Part shown: piece after piece, positions 1 to 11,716 of the stretch
How the letters are laid out: each line of letters begins with the position of its first letter
Position numbering within the stretch: the first letter of the stretch is position 1
NCBI GenBank assembly: GCA_937138495.1
Contig: CAKZPE010000011.1
Coordinates: 1-64,000 of the forward strand
Reading direction: 5' to 3'
DNA from: an uncultured Oceanospirillaceae bacterium
GTDB lineage: Bacteria > Pseudomonadota > Gammaproteobacteria > Pseudomonadales > Balneatricaceae
Length of the DNA stretch: 64,000 nt
Notes under the pieces: generated by a model
Told to the model about the DNA's origin: nothing
Seen by the model: the letters and a program-made list of their open reading frames with translations, nothing else
Databases searched by the model: none
Position numbers and translations under genes: made by a program

Positions 1-349
1 GAGGGCTTTCAGAATCAACTTCGATATCGATAGAATCAACACCGGCAAATTTCTTGAACAGCAGGGATTTACCTTCCATTACCGGCTTAGATGCCAGCGG
101 GCCCAGATCACCCAAGCCAAGAATCGCAGAACCGTTAGAGATAACTGCAACCAGGTTTCCTTTCGCCGTATACTTATACGCATTCTCCGGGTTTTCCGCG
201 ATTGCGCGGACCGGCTCAGCCACACCTGGGCTGTACGCCAGCGCCAGATCACGGGCAGAGGCAGCGGATGTCGTCAGCTCTACACTGATCTTACCCGGAC
301 GAGGAAACTCATGATAGTCGAGTGCAGCTTGTTTCATATCTTCAGACAT
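1..349 (-). CDS. maeB: NADP-dependent malic enzyme, N-terminal part (truncated by window edge)
   Basis: Reverse-strand translation [50 protein letters not shown]... is typical of the malic enzyme N-terminus. Confidence 0.9.
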   Translation of the reverse strand, partial: MSEDMKQAALDYHEFPRPGKISVELTTSAASARDLALAYSPGVAEPVRAIAENPENAYKYTAKGNLVAVISNGSAILGLGDLGPLASKPVMEGKSLLFKKFAGVDSIDIEVDSESP

Positions 350-670
350 GGTCGCAATTCCAAGAAGTAATTTATTAGTTATAAGTAATCCGGAAATCTG
401 GAAAAATAGCCCATTACTCCGACTAACAGGGGCATTCCAGACTCCTTAGGACTTGGCATCATATAGAAATACCCGACGCCCCTCAACCAACAGAACAGTC
501 CAAAATTCTGTAAACAAAGCGACAAAAAGCATTTCCCTCGCGACCCGAACCGGCATATCTGGCATTTATAATTGTTAATTCGTTGATTTACAGGAAGAAC
601 CACTACCAGCACAGCGGATAGATAAAAATCAGCCTAACTTCAGACTTTCGTCGGTATTTTTTGCACAGCA

Positions 671-703
671 ACAAAAAAGGCGCCATAAAGGCGCCTTTTT
701 TCA
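671..703. terminator. Intrinsic terminator downstream of rpmE
   Basis: aaaaaaggcgccataaaggcgcctttttt perfect hairpin with A/T tracts. Confidence 0.8.
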
Positions 704-717
704 TATTCTGCAATCGC

Positions 718-933
718 TTACTTCTTAAGAGAGCGAGCACCGAAACGCTTGTTGAAGCGGTCAACACGGCCACCAGTGGTCGCTTCTTTCTGCTTACCGG
801 TGTAGAAAGGGTGACACTGGCTGCAAACGTCCAGGTGGATGTCTTTGCCCAGAGTTGAACGAGTCTTAACGACGTTGCCGCAAGAACAGGTAGCGTTCAT
901 CTCTACGTAATTAGGATGGATACCGTCTTTCAT
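718..933 (-). CDS. rpmE: 50S ribosomal protein L31
   Basis: [22 protein letters not shown]...[13 protein letters not shown], zinc-type L31 with CxC/CxxC. Confidence 0.97.
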   Translation of the reverse strand: MKDGIHPNYVEMNATCSCGNVVKTRSTLGKDIHLDVCSQCHPFYTGKQKEATTGGRVDRFNKRFGARSLKK

Positions 934-1164
934 GATGAAACCTCAAGTAGTTTGTAATGCCGCCACCCGATCTTTTGCCGGGCACCGCATCCGGGCTGCC
1001 GGTTAAACCGACCACCCATGGGAATAAGGCCCGCGATTATACGCATTCCTCTGCTCACCGGCAAGCGCTTATTAAAAGGCACCATCCGCCGCTGGTAAAG
1101 CCCGTGCTAACAGGATTTAATACGGCCCAGAACCGACTTCACAGCAACTTCGAAAATACCTTAA

Positions 1165-3351
1165 ATGTCATACCTGCGCCTTGCCATACCCTCCCCTCTG
1201 CGTCGCCTGTTCGACTACCTGCCTCCGGCAGACTGCGACCTCGCCACACTGATGCCGGGTATCCGGGTAAAGGTACCCTTTGCTAACCGCCAGCTGATCG
1301 GCATGCTGATTGAAGTCACTGACACGACCGACGTACCGGCCAAGAAATTAAAACCGGCGCTGGAAATTCTCGACACCACCCCGCCCCTGCCGGCCCACCT
1401 GCTAAAACTGGCACGCTGGTCTGCCAGCTACTATCAGCACCCTGTCGGTGAGGCCCTGAGTCAGGCACTGCCAGTACTGCTAAGAAAAGGCGAAGCGGAT
1501 AACTATATACCGGCGATGAAATGGCGCGCCTGCACCGGTGCCAGCACCGACAGCATCGCCAAAAATGCCAGCAAACAGCGTCAGCTGTTACAGTGGCTAC
1601 TGAACAACCCGGCCGGATTAACGCCGGAACAACTGAAAGAAGCCGGCAGCACCAAAGCCACCTTAACCAGCCTGCAGGAAAAAAGCCTCATCGAGCAGTT
1701 TACGCCGCAGCCGGACGAACAGGCCGATAACATTCTGCGTGAACCGCCTCTGACCCTGAACCCTCAGCAACAAACCGCCGTGGACTCACTCAGTGAAGAC
1801 AGCGGCTTCCGCTCGATTCTGCTTTACGGCATTACCGGCTCAGGTAAAACCGAGGTGTATTTACAGGCCATTGAAGCCCAGCTGAAACAGGGCAAACAGG
1901 CGCTGGTACTGGTGCCGGAAATCGGCCTGACACCACAAACCGTCACCCGGTTTAAAGCCCGCTTTAACGTCAGCATTGTCTCGCTGCATTCCAACCTGAC
2001 CGACAAACAGCGACTGGAAGCCTGGCAACAGGCCCGGGCCGGTGTCGCTAAAATTGTCATCGGTACCCGCTCAGCCATATTCACCCCGCTGAAGCACCCG
2101 GGCGTTATCATTATCGATGAAGAACACGACGCCTCCTTTAAACAGCAAGACGGTTTTCGCTACTCGGCAAGGGATCTGTCCGTGATGCGCGCCCACCGGG
2201 AAAACATTCCGATTATGCTGGGCAGCGCCACCCCGTCGATTGAAAGCCTTTATAACGTTCAGCAACAGCGCTACCAGTGGCTGCAACTGACCCAGCGGGC
2301 CGGGAATGCCAAACCGCCGGGATTCGAATTACTCGATATCCGCCAGGACAACCTGCAGGACGGCCTCAGCCCGGCACTGATCAAACAGATCGGCGGGCAC
2401 TTACAACAGGGCAATCAGGTACTGGTATTCATCAATCGCCGGGGCTTTGCACCGAGCCTGATGTGTCACGATTGCGGCTGGATTGCCGACTGCCGCCGCT
2501 GCGATGCCCATATGACCCTGCACCGCAGCCCGGCACACCTGCACTGCCACCACTGCGACAGCCAGCGGCCGATTCCCCGGGTATGCGACAGTTGCGGCGC
2601 CGATGAACTCAAACCCGTCGGTGCCGGTACCGAACGCACCGAAAGCGCCCTGCAACAACTCTTCCCTGAAACCCCGGTTATCCGGGTCGACCGGGATACC
2701 ACCCAGCGCAAACAGGCTCTGCAGGACATCGTTGATCAGGTAAACCTCGGTGACCCCTGCATACTGGTGGGCACCCAGATGCTCGCCAAAGGCCATCACT
2801 TCCCGAAAGTCACGCTGGTGGCCATCCTGAATGCCGACAGCGGTCTGTTCAGCGCCGACTTCCGGGGCATGGAACGTACCGCCCAGCAAATTCTGCAGGT
2901 CGCCGGCCGGGCAGGCCGGGCCGAACTGCCAGGTAAGGTGGTGATGCAAACCCACCATGCGGATCACCCCACCATTAACAGCCTGATCAACGAAGGCTAT
3001 CTGGCCTTTGCGCAGCAAGAACTGAATACCCGTAACAGTGCCAATCTGCCCCCGACCATCAACTGCATTATGATCCGGGCGGAAGCCCGTTATCAGGGGC
3101 AGGCAGAACGTTTCCTCATGCAGGTACGCCAGCAATTCGACCGTCAGGACGGCAAACCCCAATGGATTGGCCCGTTGCCATCGCCCATGGAAAAACGTGC
3201 CGGCATGTTCCGCGCCCAACTGTTATTACAAAGCCACGACCGTAAAACCCTGCACGGGCTGGTGAACCATATCGCCCTGCAACTGGAAGCCTCCGCTGAA
3301 GCACGAAAAATACGCTGGTCAGTGGATGTCGACCCCATCGAAATGTTCTGA
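1165..3351 (+). CDS. priA: Primosomal protein N' (replication restart helicase PriA)
   Basis: GITGSGKTEVYL Walker A, DEEH box, Cys zinc-binding cluster; full length 728 aa. Confidence 0.96.
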   Translation: MSYLRLAIPSPLRRLFDYLPPADCDLATLMPGIRVKVPFANRQLIGMLIEVTDTTDVPAKKLKPALEILDTTPPLPAHLLKLARWSASYYQHPVGEALSQALPVLLRKGEADNYIPAMKWRACTGASTDSIAKNASKQRQLLQWLLNNPAGLTPEQLKEAGSTKATLTSLQEKSLIEQFTPQPDEQADNILREPPLTLNPQQQTAVDSLSEDSGFRSILLYGITGSGKTEVYLQAIEAQLKQGKQALVLVPEIGLTPQTVTRFKARFNVSIVSLHSNLTDKQRLEAWQQARAGVAKIVIGTRSAIFTPLKHPGVIIIDEEHDASFKQQDGFRYSARDLSVMRAHRENIPIMLGSATPSIESLYNVQQQRYQWLQLTQRAGNAKPPGFELLDIRQDNLQDGLSPALIKQIGGHLQQGNQVLVFINRRGFAPSLMCHDCGWIADCRRCDAHMTLHRSPAHLHCHHCDSQRPIPRVCDSCGADELKPVGAGTERTESALQQLFPETPVIRVDRDTTQRKQALQDIVDQVNLGDPCILVGTQMLAKGHHFPKVTLVAILNADSGLFSADFRGMERTAQQILQVAGRAGRAELPGKVVMQTHHADHPTINSLINEGYLAFAQQELNTRNSANLPPTINCIMIRAEARYQGQAERFLMQVRQQFDRQDGKPQWIGPLPSPMEKRAGMFRAQLLLQSHDRKTLHGLVNHIALQLEASAEARKIRWSVDVDPIEMF

Positions 3352-3531
3352 CACAGGCGCAGCGCCCGGCCAGCCGGGCCTGCCTGCAACGCCCCGCAAA
3401 CACTCACCTGAAACACATGAAAAAATTCTCCTGTGCTGCCACTTAACAAACCGCCGCCGACAGGGGATAATAGCCGGCCCTAACGATATATTCGGCGTGT
3501 TCTCGCCCCAACCGGTAACAGTACATTCATC

Positions 3532-5226
3532 ATGAAACAACATATTGCGGACCTTATTAATGCTGCCCTGGACACCTTGACCGACAACGGCACTCTGCCG
3601 GCTGACGCTCAGCGACGTATCATGGTAGAAAATACCCGCGACAAGGCGCACGGTGACTTTGCGTCCAACGTTGCCATGACACTGGCCAAAGCGGCGAAAA
3701 CCAACCCACGTCAATTGTCTCAGGCAATCTGTGACGCCCTGCCTGCGTCTGAAAACATTGCCAAAACCGAAATTGCAGGCCCGGGCTTCATCAACTTCTT
3801 CCTGGCCAGCGACGCCGCCACCGCCGTGGTTGGCCGCATTCTGAAAGCCGGTAATAAATACGGCCACAGCGACGCCGGTGCCAACCGTAAAGTACAGGTT
3901 GAATTCGTCTCCGCGAACCCAACCGGCCCCCTGCACGTAGGCCACGGCCGCGGTGCAGCTGTCGGCGACAGCATCTGCCGCCTGTTAAGTGCGACCGGCT
4001 GGGACGTTACCGCCGAATTCTACTACAACGATGCCGGCGCACAGATCAACAACCTGGCCCTGTCTACCCAGGCACGCTGTAAAGGCCTTGGCCCTGAAGA
4101 TGCCAGCTGGCCGGAAGACGGTTACCGCGGTGACTACATCAAAGAACTGGCCGACAGCTACATGGCCGGTGACAGCATCGAAGCAGAAGACAAACAGGTT
4201 ACCGGCCTGAAAGATGCCGACAACCAGAACGCCATCCGTGATTTCGCCGTTGCCTACCTGCGCCGCGAACAGGATCAGGACCTGAAAGCCTTCGGCGTGA
4301 ATTTCGACGTCTACTTTCTGGAATCTTCCCTGTACAGCGAAGGCATGGTTGAACAGACCGTGCAGCAACTGATCGACTCCGGCTACACCTATGAGCAGGA
4401 CGGCGCACTGTGGCTGAAAACCACTGAATTCGGCGACGACAAAGACCGCGTTATGCGTAAAACCGACGGCGGCTACACCTACTTCGTACCGGACGTTGCC
4501 TACCACCTGAACAAGTGGAACCGTGGCTTCGAACGCGTTGTAAACGAACAGGGTGCAGACCACCACAGCACCATTACCCGGGTACGCGCAGGCGTTCAGG
4601 CAGTTAGTCAGAGCACCGGCATGGCCATCCCGGAAAAATGGCCGGACTACGTGCTGCACCAGATGGTGATGGTTATGCGTGGCGGCGAAGAAGTTAAAAT
4701 CTCCAAGCGTGCCGGCAGCTACGTCACCCTGCAGGACCTGATTGAAGAAGTGGGCCGCGACGCGACCCGTTACTTCCTGGTTGCCCGTGCCACCACATCA
4801 CAGCTGACTTTCGACATTGATCTGGCCATTTCCCAGAGCAACGACAACCCGGTGTACTACATCCAGTACGCCCACGCCCGTGTGTGCAGCGTGATCGGTA
4901 AACTGGCTGAACGCGGCTGGGAATGGAATCAGAACATGGCGGTTGATCTGGCCCTGCTGGATACCGACGCAGAGAAAGCCCTGATGAAACGTCTGGCCAC
5001 CTTCCCTGAAGTCGTACAGCGTGCCGCTGAGAACTGCGAACCGCACCAGATCGCCAACTACCTGGTAGACCTGGCCGGTGACTTCCACAGCTACTACAAC
5101 AGCAACAAAATGCTGATTGAAGACGCTGAACTGCGTAATGCCCGCATCACCCTGAGCGCGGCTTGCCGTCAGGTACTGGCCAACGGTCTGGACCTGCTGG
5201 GCGTCAGAGCACCGGAGCACATGTAA
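3532..5226 (+). CDS. argS: Arginyl-tRNA synthetase
   Basis: [28 protein letters not shown] motif; 564 aa. Confidence 0.97.
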   Translation: MKQHIADLINAALDTLTDNGTLPADAQRRIMVENTRDKAHGDFASNVAMTLAKAAKTNPRQLSQAICDALPASENIAKTEIAGPGFINFFLASDAATAVVGRILKAGNKYGHSDAGANRKVQVEFVSANPTGPLHVGHGRGAAVGDSICRLLSATGWDVTAEFYYNDAGAQINNLALSTQARCKGLGPEDASWPEDGYRGDYIKELADSYMAGDSIEAEDKQVTGLKDADNQNAIRDFAVAYLRREQDQDLKAFGVNFDVYFLESSLYSEGMVEQTVQQLIDSGYTYEQDGALWLKTTEFGDDKDRVMRKTDGGYTYFVPDVAYHLNKWNRGFERVVNEQGADHHSTITRVRAGVQAVSQSTGMAIPEKWPDYVLHQMVMVMRGGEEVKISKRAGSYVTLQDLIEEVGRDATRYFLVARATTSQLTFDIDLAISQSNDNPVYYIQYAHARVCSVIGKLAERGWEWNQNMAVDLALLDTDAEKALMKRLATFPEVVQRAAENCEPHQIANYLVDLAGDFHSYYNSNKMLIEDAELRNARITLSAACRQVLANGLDLLGVRAPEHM

Positions 5227-5229
5227 CCC

Positions 5230-5958
5230 ATGGCACCGCGGGACTACGCTAAAAAGAAACCCCGGGGCAAAGCGGCTGCCAGCCGCGCCCCGCGGAAGAA
5301 AGCTGCGCCGGCTAAACCGGCCGCACAGCCTAAATCCGGCTTTCCGCTGATCAGAGTACTGCTCAGTACCGTATTCTTAGTGGGTTTCGGCTATGCCCTG
5401 TGGCAACTGACGCAGGTCTCCCCTGACCCACAGGCTGAAGCACAAAACAGCGCCAGCAGCACCCCGGCCAGAACCACCACCCCGGCCCCTAAACCGGTCG
5501 CCAAACCGGCGCCAAAACCGGCCGCTAAACCTGCACCTAAGCCCGCGCCTAAACCGGTTGCCAAAGCCAGCAAACCAAAAGCTGACAGCGCTAACACCGG
5601 GGTGCCGGTCACTGACAAAAGCAGTGAACATTACGAATTTTACGAAATGCTGCGTGACAGCGAAGTGGATACCAGCAATGCCGGTACCTATAAGTCCACG
5701 CCGAAAACCGAAAAACTGAAGAAGCGTTACATCCTGCAAGTCGGTTCATTCCGCAGTGCACAGGACGCCGAACAGATGCGCGCCAAGCTGATCATTCAGG
5801 GCTTGCCGAACGTTCATACCCGCAAAGTGACCAACAGCGATGGCAGCCTCTGGCACCAGGTACTCGCCGGCCCGTTCGACAACCGCCTGCAACTGAATAA
5901 AGCGCAGGACAAACTGGTCCGAATGAATATCGATCCGTTGCTGCGAGTCGCCAAGTAA
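5230..5958 (+). CDS. SPOR domain-containing (FtsN-like) protein
   Basis: N-terminal basic/TM segment, KPAPKP-rich linker, C-terminal SPOR domain (YILQVGSFRSAQDAEQMRAKL); follows argS. Confidence 0.85.
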   Translation: MAPRDYAKKKPRGKAAASRAPRKKAAPAKPAAQPKSGFPLIRVLLSTVFLVGFGYALWQLTQVSPDPQAEAQNSASSTPARTTTPAPKPVAKPAPKPAAKPAPKPAPKPVAKASKPKADSANTGVPVTDKSSEHYEFYEMLRDSEVDTSNAGTYKSTPKTEKLKKRYILQVGSFRSAQDAEQMRAKLIIQGLPNVHTRKVTNSDGSLWHQVLAGPFDNRLQLNKAQDKLVRMNIDPLLRVAK

Positions 5959-6110
5959 GCAGCTCCCGACACTCCGGCGAGTAAAAATAATCAGCGACTT
6001 GTCCCTGTGCGGCCAATTACCTTCTTAATTGGCCGTCACCTATTGAAATATCCCCATCCAGTCCCATATTGATAGTCAATCACGAACCGATACGGGACTA
6101 TATTTTACCC

Positions 6111-6644
6111 ATGACCACCATAGTATCAGTACGACGCGGCAACCAGGTTGTTGTTGGCGGCGACGGCCAGGTATCCCTCGGCAACACCGTAATGAAAGGG
6201 ACCGCCCGTAAAGTACGCCAGTTACCTAAGCATCAGGTAATTACCGGTTTCGCAGGCAGCACCGCAGACGCCATCACCCTGCTCGATCTGTTCGAACAGC
6301 AACTGGACAAACACCAGGGCAACATCTTTAACTCCGTGGTACATCTGGCCCGCGAATGGCGCAGCGACCGCGTACTGCGCAAGCTCGAAGCCCTTATGCT
6401 GGTTGCCAACAAAGAAAAGACTTACCTGATTTCCGGCAGCGGCGACATCATCGAACCGGAAGACGGCGTCATCGCCATCGGTTCCGGCGGCAACTTTGCC
6501 CTGGCATCGGCCCGCGCACTGGTCGACAACACCGAACTGCCCGCCCGTGACATCGTCGAAAAGAGCCTGCAAATCGCTGCAGACATCTGCGTATTCACCA
6601 ACGCCAACCTGACCATCGAACAGCTTGAAGCAGAAACTGCTTAA
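6111..6644 (+). CDS. hslV: ATP-dependent protease subunit HslV
   Basis: [28 protein letters not shown]; start at 6111 rather than ORF start 6069. Confidence 0.96.
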   Translation: MTTIVSVRRGNQVVVGGDGQVSLGNTVMKGTARKVRQLPKHQVITGFAGSTADAITLLDLFEQQLDKHQGNIFNSVVHLAREWRSDRVLRKLEALMLVANKEKTYLISGSGDIIEPEDGVIAIGSGGNFALASARALVDNTELPARDIVEKSLQIAADICVFTNANLTIEQLEAETA

Positions 6645-6665
6645 GCGACGCCGGAGCTTTTTAAA

Positions 6666-7994
6666 ATGTCTAACATGACCCCCCGCGAAATTGTTCACGA
6701 ACTGGACCGCCACATCATCGGTCAGGACGACGCCAAGCGCGCCGTTGCAATCGCCCTGCGTAACCGCTGGCGCCGGATGCAGCTGGATGCCGAGCTGCGC
6801 GTTGAAGTCACCCCGAAAAACATTCTGATGATCGGCCCGACCGGTGTCGGTAAAACCGAAATCGCCCGTCGCCTGGCCAAGCTGGCCAACGCCCCGTTCA
6901 TCAAAATTGAAGCGACCAAATTTACTGAAGTTGGCTACGTGGGCCGCGACGTTGAAACCATTATCCGCGACCTGATGGACACCGCCATCACCATGCTGCG
7001 TGAGCAGGAAATGGAAAAGGTTCGTTTCCGTGCAGAAGATGCCGCAGAAGAGCGCATTCTGGACGCCCTGCTGCCACCGGCCCGCCCGACAGGCTTCGAC
7101 CAGCCGGAAGAAAAGCAAGACAGCGCCACCCGTCAGCTGTTCCGCAAGCAACTGCGTGAAGGCAAGCTGGACGACAAAGAAATTGAAATTGAACTGAGCC
7201 AGCCGCAAATGGGCGTGGAAATCATGGCCCCTCCAGGCATGGAAGAAATGACCAACCAGCTGCAGAGCATGTTCTCTAACCTGGGCAACAACCAGGCCAA
7301 GCCGCGCCGCGTTAAAGTTAAAGAAGCCCTGAAACAGGCGATCGACGAAGAAGCCGCGAAAATGGTCAACGATGACGACCTCAAGCAAATGGCCGTTGAA
7401 GCCGTTGAGCAGAACGGTATCGTCTTCCTGGATGAAATCGACAAGGTATGTAAGCGTGAAGGCCAGGGTGCCGACGTCTCCCGTGAAGGGGTACAGCGCG
7501 ACCTGCTGCCACTGATCGAAGGCAGCACCGTGTCCACTAAATACGGCATGATCAAGACCGACCACATACTGTTCATCGCCTCCGGCGCCTTCCATCTGGC
7601 CAAACCGTCAGACCTGATTCCGGAACTGCAGGGCCGTCTGCCAATCCGTGTTGAACTGAACGCCCTGACGCCGAACGACTTCCGCCGTATCCTGACCGAG
7701 CCGAATGCGTCACTGACTGAACAGTACCGCGCGCTGCTGGCCACCGAAGGCCTGACCATCTCCTTCACGGAAGACGGTATCAGCCGCCTGGCGGAACTGG
7801 CATTCGAGATCAATGAACGGACCGAAAACATCGGGGCGCGCCGCCTGCACACCATGCTGGAACGCCTGCTGGAAGAAGTCTCTTTCACCGCTTCAGACAA
7901 AGACGGCGAGACCATTGAAATCAACCGTGCCTATGTTGACGAGCATCTGGGTGAACTGAGCCAGAACGAAGATCTGAGCCACTACATCCTGTAA
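6666..7994 (+). CDS. hslU: ATP-dependent protease ATPase subunit HslU
   Basis: [34 protein letters not shown]...[17 protein letters not shown]; 442 aa. Confidence 0.97.
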   Translation: MSNMTPREIVHELDRHIIGQDDAKRAVAIALRNRWRRMQLDAELRVEVTPKNILMIGPTGVGKTEIARRLAKLANAPFIKIEATKFTEVGYVGRDVETIIRDLMDTAITMLREQEMEKVRFRAEDAAEERILDALLPPARPTGFDQPEEKQDSATRQLFRKQLREGKLDDKEIEIELSQPQMGVEIMAPPGMEEMTNQLQSMFSNLGNNQAKPRRVKVKEALKQAIDEEAAKMVNDDDLKQMAVEAVEQNGIVFLDEIDKVCKREGQGADVSREGVQRDLLPLIEGSTVSTKYGMIKTDHILFIASGAFHLAKPSDLIPELQGRLPIRVELNALTPNDFRRILTEPNASLTEQYRALLATEGLTISFTEDGISRLAELAFEINERTENIGARRLHTMLERLLEEVSFTASDKDGETIEINRAYVDEHLGELSQNEDLSHYIL

Positions 7995-8050
7995 ACAGAC
8001 ACACTGCGACGCAGCCTGCCGGCTCAAACCGGCAGCTGCGCCGCCGGAGC

Positions 8051-8431
8051 ATGACCATGAGCAATTTCCCGCAAGATATAAAGCTGCACCAGAAATCCCG
8101 CACACTGGAACTGGTATACCCCGAACAGACCTATGAGCTGACAGCCGAATACCTGCGGGTACACTCCCCTTCGGCGGAAGTGCGCGGCCACGGCAAAGGT
8201 CAGGAAGTGCTGCAAACCGGTAAACAGTTTGTCGGCATTAAAGGCATTGAACCCAGCGGCAACTACGCCCTGAAGATCATCTACGATGACGGCCACGACA
8301 GCGGGTTATACACCTGGGACTACCTGTATGAACTGTGCACGAATCAACAGACCTACTGGGATAAATACCTGCAGGACCTCGCCGACGCCGGCGAAACCCG
8401 CAACAACAATATGATCGCCCGCGGCCTCTGA
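8051..8431 (+). CDS. DUF971 (gamma-butyrobetaine hydroxylase-like N-terminal domain) protein
   Basis: LHQKSRTLELVYPEQTYELTAEYLRVHSPSAEVRGHG...DDGHDSGLYTWDYLYEL; usual hslVU neighbour. Confidence 0.85.
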   Translation: MTMSNFPQDIKLHQKSRTLELVYPEQTYELTAEYLRVHSPSAEVRGHGKGQEVLQTGKQFVGIKGIEPSGNYALKIIYDDGHDSGLYTWDYLYELCTNQQTYWDKYLQDLADAGETRNNNMIARGL

Positions 8432-8568
8432 AGCCCTGCGATCAGCCCTCCGGTGCCGCTGCGCACCGGACATTTCCCCATCTCCTTTGACATAAACCAA
8501 GACAAGCGCAACGCAGCTCTGTAAAATCCCCACCTAATTAAGAAGCGCTTTATTCAGACAGGCCCGCC

Positions 8569-9330
8569 ATGACCGATCAGAAGAAATCCCAGGACCAGAC
8601 ACACTTTGGTTTTGAACAAGTAAATGTGGACGAAAAAGCCGACAAAGTTGCCGACGTATTTCACTCCGTCGCCAGCAAATATGACGTCATGAACGACCTC
8701 ATGTCCGGCGGCATTCACCGGATCTGGAAAAAACTGACGATCGAACAGAGTGGCGTACGCCGAGGCCATCAGGTACTGGACATCGCGGGCGGTACCGGCG
8801 ACCTGACCATGCGTTTCTCCCGTCTGGTCGGCAGTGAAGGTAAAGTCATTCTGGCCGACATTAACGACTCCATGCTGAAAGTCGGCCGCGACCGCTTAAT
8901 GGACCGTGGCATTACCGGCAACGTCGAATTTATTCAGGCGAACGCTGAAGCCCTGCCCTTCCCGGACAACAGCTTCAACTGCATCACCATTGCCTTCGGC
9001 CTGCGTAACGTCACCGACAAAGACAAAGCACTGGCATCCATGGCACGGGTACTTAAGCCAGGCGGCAAACTGATGGTGCTGGAATTCTCCAAAACCGAAA
9101 ACCCGCTGCTGACGAAAGTGTACGACACCTACTCCTTCAGCCTGCTGCCAAAAATCGGCAAGCTGATCACCGGCGACGAAGACAGCTACCGCTACCTGTC
9201 GGAATCCATCCGGATGCACCCGGATCAGGAAACCCTGAAAGACATGATGGCCAATGCAGGCCTGGTACAGTGTAAATACCAGAACATGACCGGCGGCATC
9301 GTCGCCCTGCATACCGGCATCAAGCCATAA
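8569..9330 (+). CDS. ubiE: Ubiquinone/menaquinone biosynthesis C-methyltransferase
   Basis: SAM motif [20 protein letters not shown]; 253 aa. Confidence 0.95.
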   Translation: MTDQKKSQDQTHFGFEQVNVDEKADKVADVFHSVASKYDVMNDLMSGGIHRIWKKLTIEQSGVRRGHQVLDIAGGTGDLTMRFSRLVGSEGKVILADINDSMLKVGRDRLMDRGITGNVEFIQANAEALPFPDNSFNCITIAFGLRNVTDKDKALASMARVLKPGGKLMVLEFSKTENPLLTKVYDTYSFSLLPKIGKLITGDEDSYRYLSESIRMHPDQETLKDMMANAGLVQCKYQNMTGGIVALHTGIKP

Positions 9331-9332
9331 CA

Positions 9333-9962
9333 ATGGCCGCCGAACTGTTTAGCGCCACCCTGCTGACACTGGCAGAAGCTGCGGTTAACCCGCTGCTCTG
9401 CCGCAACCCCGACATTACCCGGCGCCTGACCCGTTTAAACGGCAAGATCATTGCCGTTGAACTCACCGACGCCAACCTGCAACTCTCTGTTCAGCCGCAC
9501 CCTGCGGGCCTGCAAATAGACCTGATGCAGCGGGACGATGCCGACGTCACCCTCAGCGGCAACTGTGGTGACTTTCTCACCCTGTTAAGCAGTAAAGATC
9601 AGCAAGACGCCATGTTCGGCAAGAGCATCCGCATCAGCGGCGACAGCGCGCTGGCAACCCGCTTCACCAACATTCTGAAAGACGCCGCACTGGACTGGGA
9701 AGGCATACTCGCCAGCATCATCGGTGACTTACCTGCCGGCCAGCTGGCTGCCTTCATACGCTACAAAGCCAACTTTTACCTGCAGGCAGGCCACAGCCTG
9801 AAGCTGAACCTGGAAGAATACCTCAAAGAAGAAATACACCTGTTACCGACCCGCCCGGAAATCGAGCATTTCCTGAATCAGGTCGGCAAGGTAAGACAGG
9901 GCACAGACCGTATCGAAGCCCGTATCGCTCAATTGCAGAGCAAGCTCGATAAACGCGGCTAA
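9333..9962 (+). CDS. ubiJ: Ubiquinone biosynthesis accessory factor UbiJ (SCP2 domain)
   Basis: SCP2-like domain, immediately downstream of ubiE. Confidence 0.85.
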   Translation: MAAELFSATLLTLAEAAVNPLLCRNPDITRRLTRLNGKIIAVELTDANLQLSVQPHPAGLQIDLMQRDDADVTLSGNCGDFLTLLSSKDQQDAMFGKSIRISGDSALATRFTNILKDAALDWEGILASIIGDLPAGQLAAFIRYKANFYLQAGHSLKLNLEEYLKEEIHLLPTRPEIEHFLNQVGKVRQGTDRIEARIAQLQSKLDKRG

Positions 9963-9978
9963 CCCTTCCGGGCAAAGC

Positions 9979-10392
9979 TCAGAACGGCTTCACCACCACA
10001 AAAATCAGAATCGGAACAAAGATCAGCAACGGCAATTCGTTGAATAAACGAAAGTAACGGCCGCTGCGGTTTAATGTGCCCGCGCGCAGCTTCTGCAAAT
10101 ACTGGCGACACCACACATGGTAACCGATCAGCAACAGCACAAAGGTCAGCTTGGCATGCAGCCAGCCCCCGCTGAACCCGTACCCCAGCCACAGCCAGAT
10201 GCCTAAGCCCAGGGTGAACACCGCCATAATGGTCATAAAGCCATACAACTTACCGGCCATGATCTCCAGCCGGGCAACATCCTGACCGGCCTCACGGCCT
10301 TCCACGTAATGCACAAAAATGCGCGGCAGGTAGAAGATTCCGGCCATCCAGCTGGTCATTGCAAGAATATGAAAGGTTTTAATCCACAACAT
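9979..10392 (-). CDS. hemJ: HemJ/CopD-like membrane protein (protoporphyrinogen oxidase-like)
   Basis: MLWIKTFHILAMTSWMAGIFYLPRIFVHYVEG, multi-TM, HemJ-like N-terminus. Confidence 0.75.
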   Translation of the reverse strand: MLWIKTFHILAMTSWMAGIFYLPRIFVHYVEGREAGQDVARLEIMAGKLYGFMTIMAVFTLGLGIWLWLGYGFSGGWLHAKLTFVLLLIGYHVWCRQYLQKLRAGTLNRSGRYFRLFNELPLLIFVPILIFVVVKPF

Positions 10393-10419
10393 TTAATATC
10401 AGTCCCGATCAGACAACAC

Positions 10420-11082
10420 TTACAAAATATGCGTTTCTACCCGCAGCAGATCCGCCAGTTCAAGCAATAATCGGTCGCCAGGGTTAATGGCACCGACACC
10501 TGCCGGTGTGCCGGTCATGACCACATCGCCGGGTAACAGGGTAAAATGGTGGCTCATATAGGCGATCAGCGCATAAATCTTATGCACCATCAGGCGGCTG
10601 TTACCGGCCTGACGCAACTCACCGTTCAACGTCAGGCTCAGGCTAATATCATCAATGTCGGTGATCGCTGCCGGCTCCACAAAGGCAGACAGCGGGCAGG
10701 AAGCATCAAACGCCTTGGCTTTCTCCCAGGGGTAGCCGCGCTCCTTCAGCTTGGTCTGCAGATCACGTAAAGTCAGATCCAGCCCAAGGCCAACACCGGC
10801 AACGGCCCCTTCCACCACAAACTTATTGGCATTCTTCAGCGGCTCACCGATGAGAATAGCAATCTCGGTTTCGTAGTGTACTTCGCCGTAATCCAGCGGG
10901 ATCTCCAGCGGTTCAGCCATATCGGCTACCGCGGTAGAAGGCTTCATAAACAACATCGGCTGGCTGGGCACCGGGTTATCCAGCTCCGCGGCATGCTCGG
11001 CATAATTGCGGCCAACACAGATCACTTTACCGACCGGCAGATCAACGGCGGTACCATCTACATACTGATGTTTATATTGCAT
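10420..11082 (-). CDS. Fumarylacetoacetate hydrolase family protein
   Basis: GKVICVGRNYAEHAAELDNPVPSQPMLFMKPSTA... GDVVMTGTPAGVGAINPGD. Confidence 0.92.
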   Translation of the reverse strand: MQYKHQYVDGTAVDLPVGKVICVGRNYAEHAAELDNPVPSQPMLFMKPSTAVADMAEPLEIPLDYGEVHYETEIAILIGEPLKNANKFVVEGAVAGVGLGLDLTLRDLQTKLKERGYPWEKAKAFDASCPLSAFVEPAAITDIDDISLSLTLNGELRQAGNSRLMVHKIYALIAYMSHHFTLLPGDVVMTGTPAGVGAINPGDRLLLELADLLRVETHIL

Positions 11083-11320
11083 CGTGAATCCCGTTCTGTT
11101 GTTTATGCGCCAAGATCATACTCCGCCCCTATACAGACCTCAACGCACAGTTAGTCATATAAGGCGCTTAGCTGACAACAAAAGCCGCGAGCAAACACCG
11201 ATAAGCTGACAGCCATTTCTGAAGCAAACAAACCGAACGCGACATAGCGGTTGCCCGGCAGTGACAACACCCCGCGGAATACCTATTATTGGCGCACATT
11301 TAATTAACAGGAATACCGCC

Positions 11321-11602
11321 ATGTTACAGGTAAACGAATATTTTGAAGGCGCCGTAAAATCTATCGGCTTTGAAAACGGTGAAGGCCAGGTAACTTCCGG
11401 TGTAATGGCCGCCGGCGAATACACCTTCGGCACCTCACAGGACGAGCTGATGAAAGTCATGAGCGGTGAACTGATTGTTAAACTGCCAGGTTCTGACGAA
11501 TGGCAGACATTCGCCTCCGGCAGCGAATTCAACGTTGCCGCGAACCAGTCTTTCGACGTAAAGGTAGCGGCCCCAACTGCCTACCTGTGCTACTACAGCT
11601 AA
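11321..11602 (+). CDS. ppnP: Pyrimidine/purine nucleoside phosphorylase PpnP (DUF1255)
   Basis: [51 protein letters not shown]; start at 11321. Confidence 0.93.
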   Translation: MLQVNEYFEGAVKSIGFENGEGQVTSGVMAAGEYTFGTSQDELMKVMSGELIVKLPGSDEWQTFASGSEFNVAANQSFDVKVAAPTAYLCYYS

Positions 11603-11716
11603 GCGATTTTGGCTGAAGAACCGGCCAGCGACAACGTTGGCCGGTTTCCTTAGCAGCAAACCTGCTCAGAAATAAGAGCTAATTTGTCGGCCACTGCCGG
11701 GCTTCGTGAAGAACCC

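Noticed and set aside
54-314. 86-aa plus-strand ORF
   Set aside because: Antisense to the maeB N-terminal coding region.
2401-3219. 272-aa minus-strand ORF inside priA
   Set aside because: Antisense to the conserved priA CDS; no recognisable domain.
3985-4659. 224-aa minus-strand ORF inside argS
   Set aside because: Antisense shadow of argS.
5485-5590. KPAPKPAAKPAPKP repeat in the SPOR protein
   Set aside because: Ordinary low-complexity linker between TM and SPOR domain in FtsN-like proteins.
6222-7595. 457-aa minus-strand ORF opposite hslV/hslU
   Set aside because: Antisense shadow ORF of strongly coding, GC-rich hslVU; low-complexity composition typical of such shadows.
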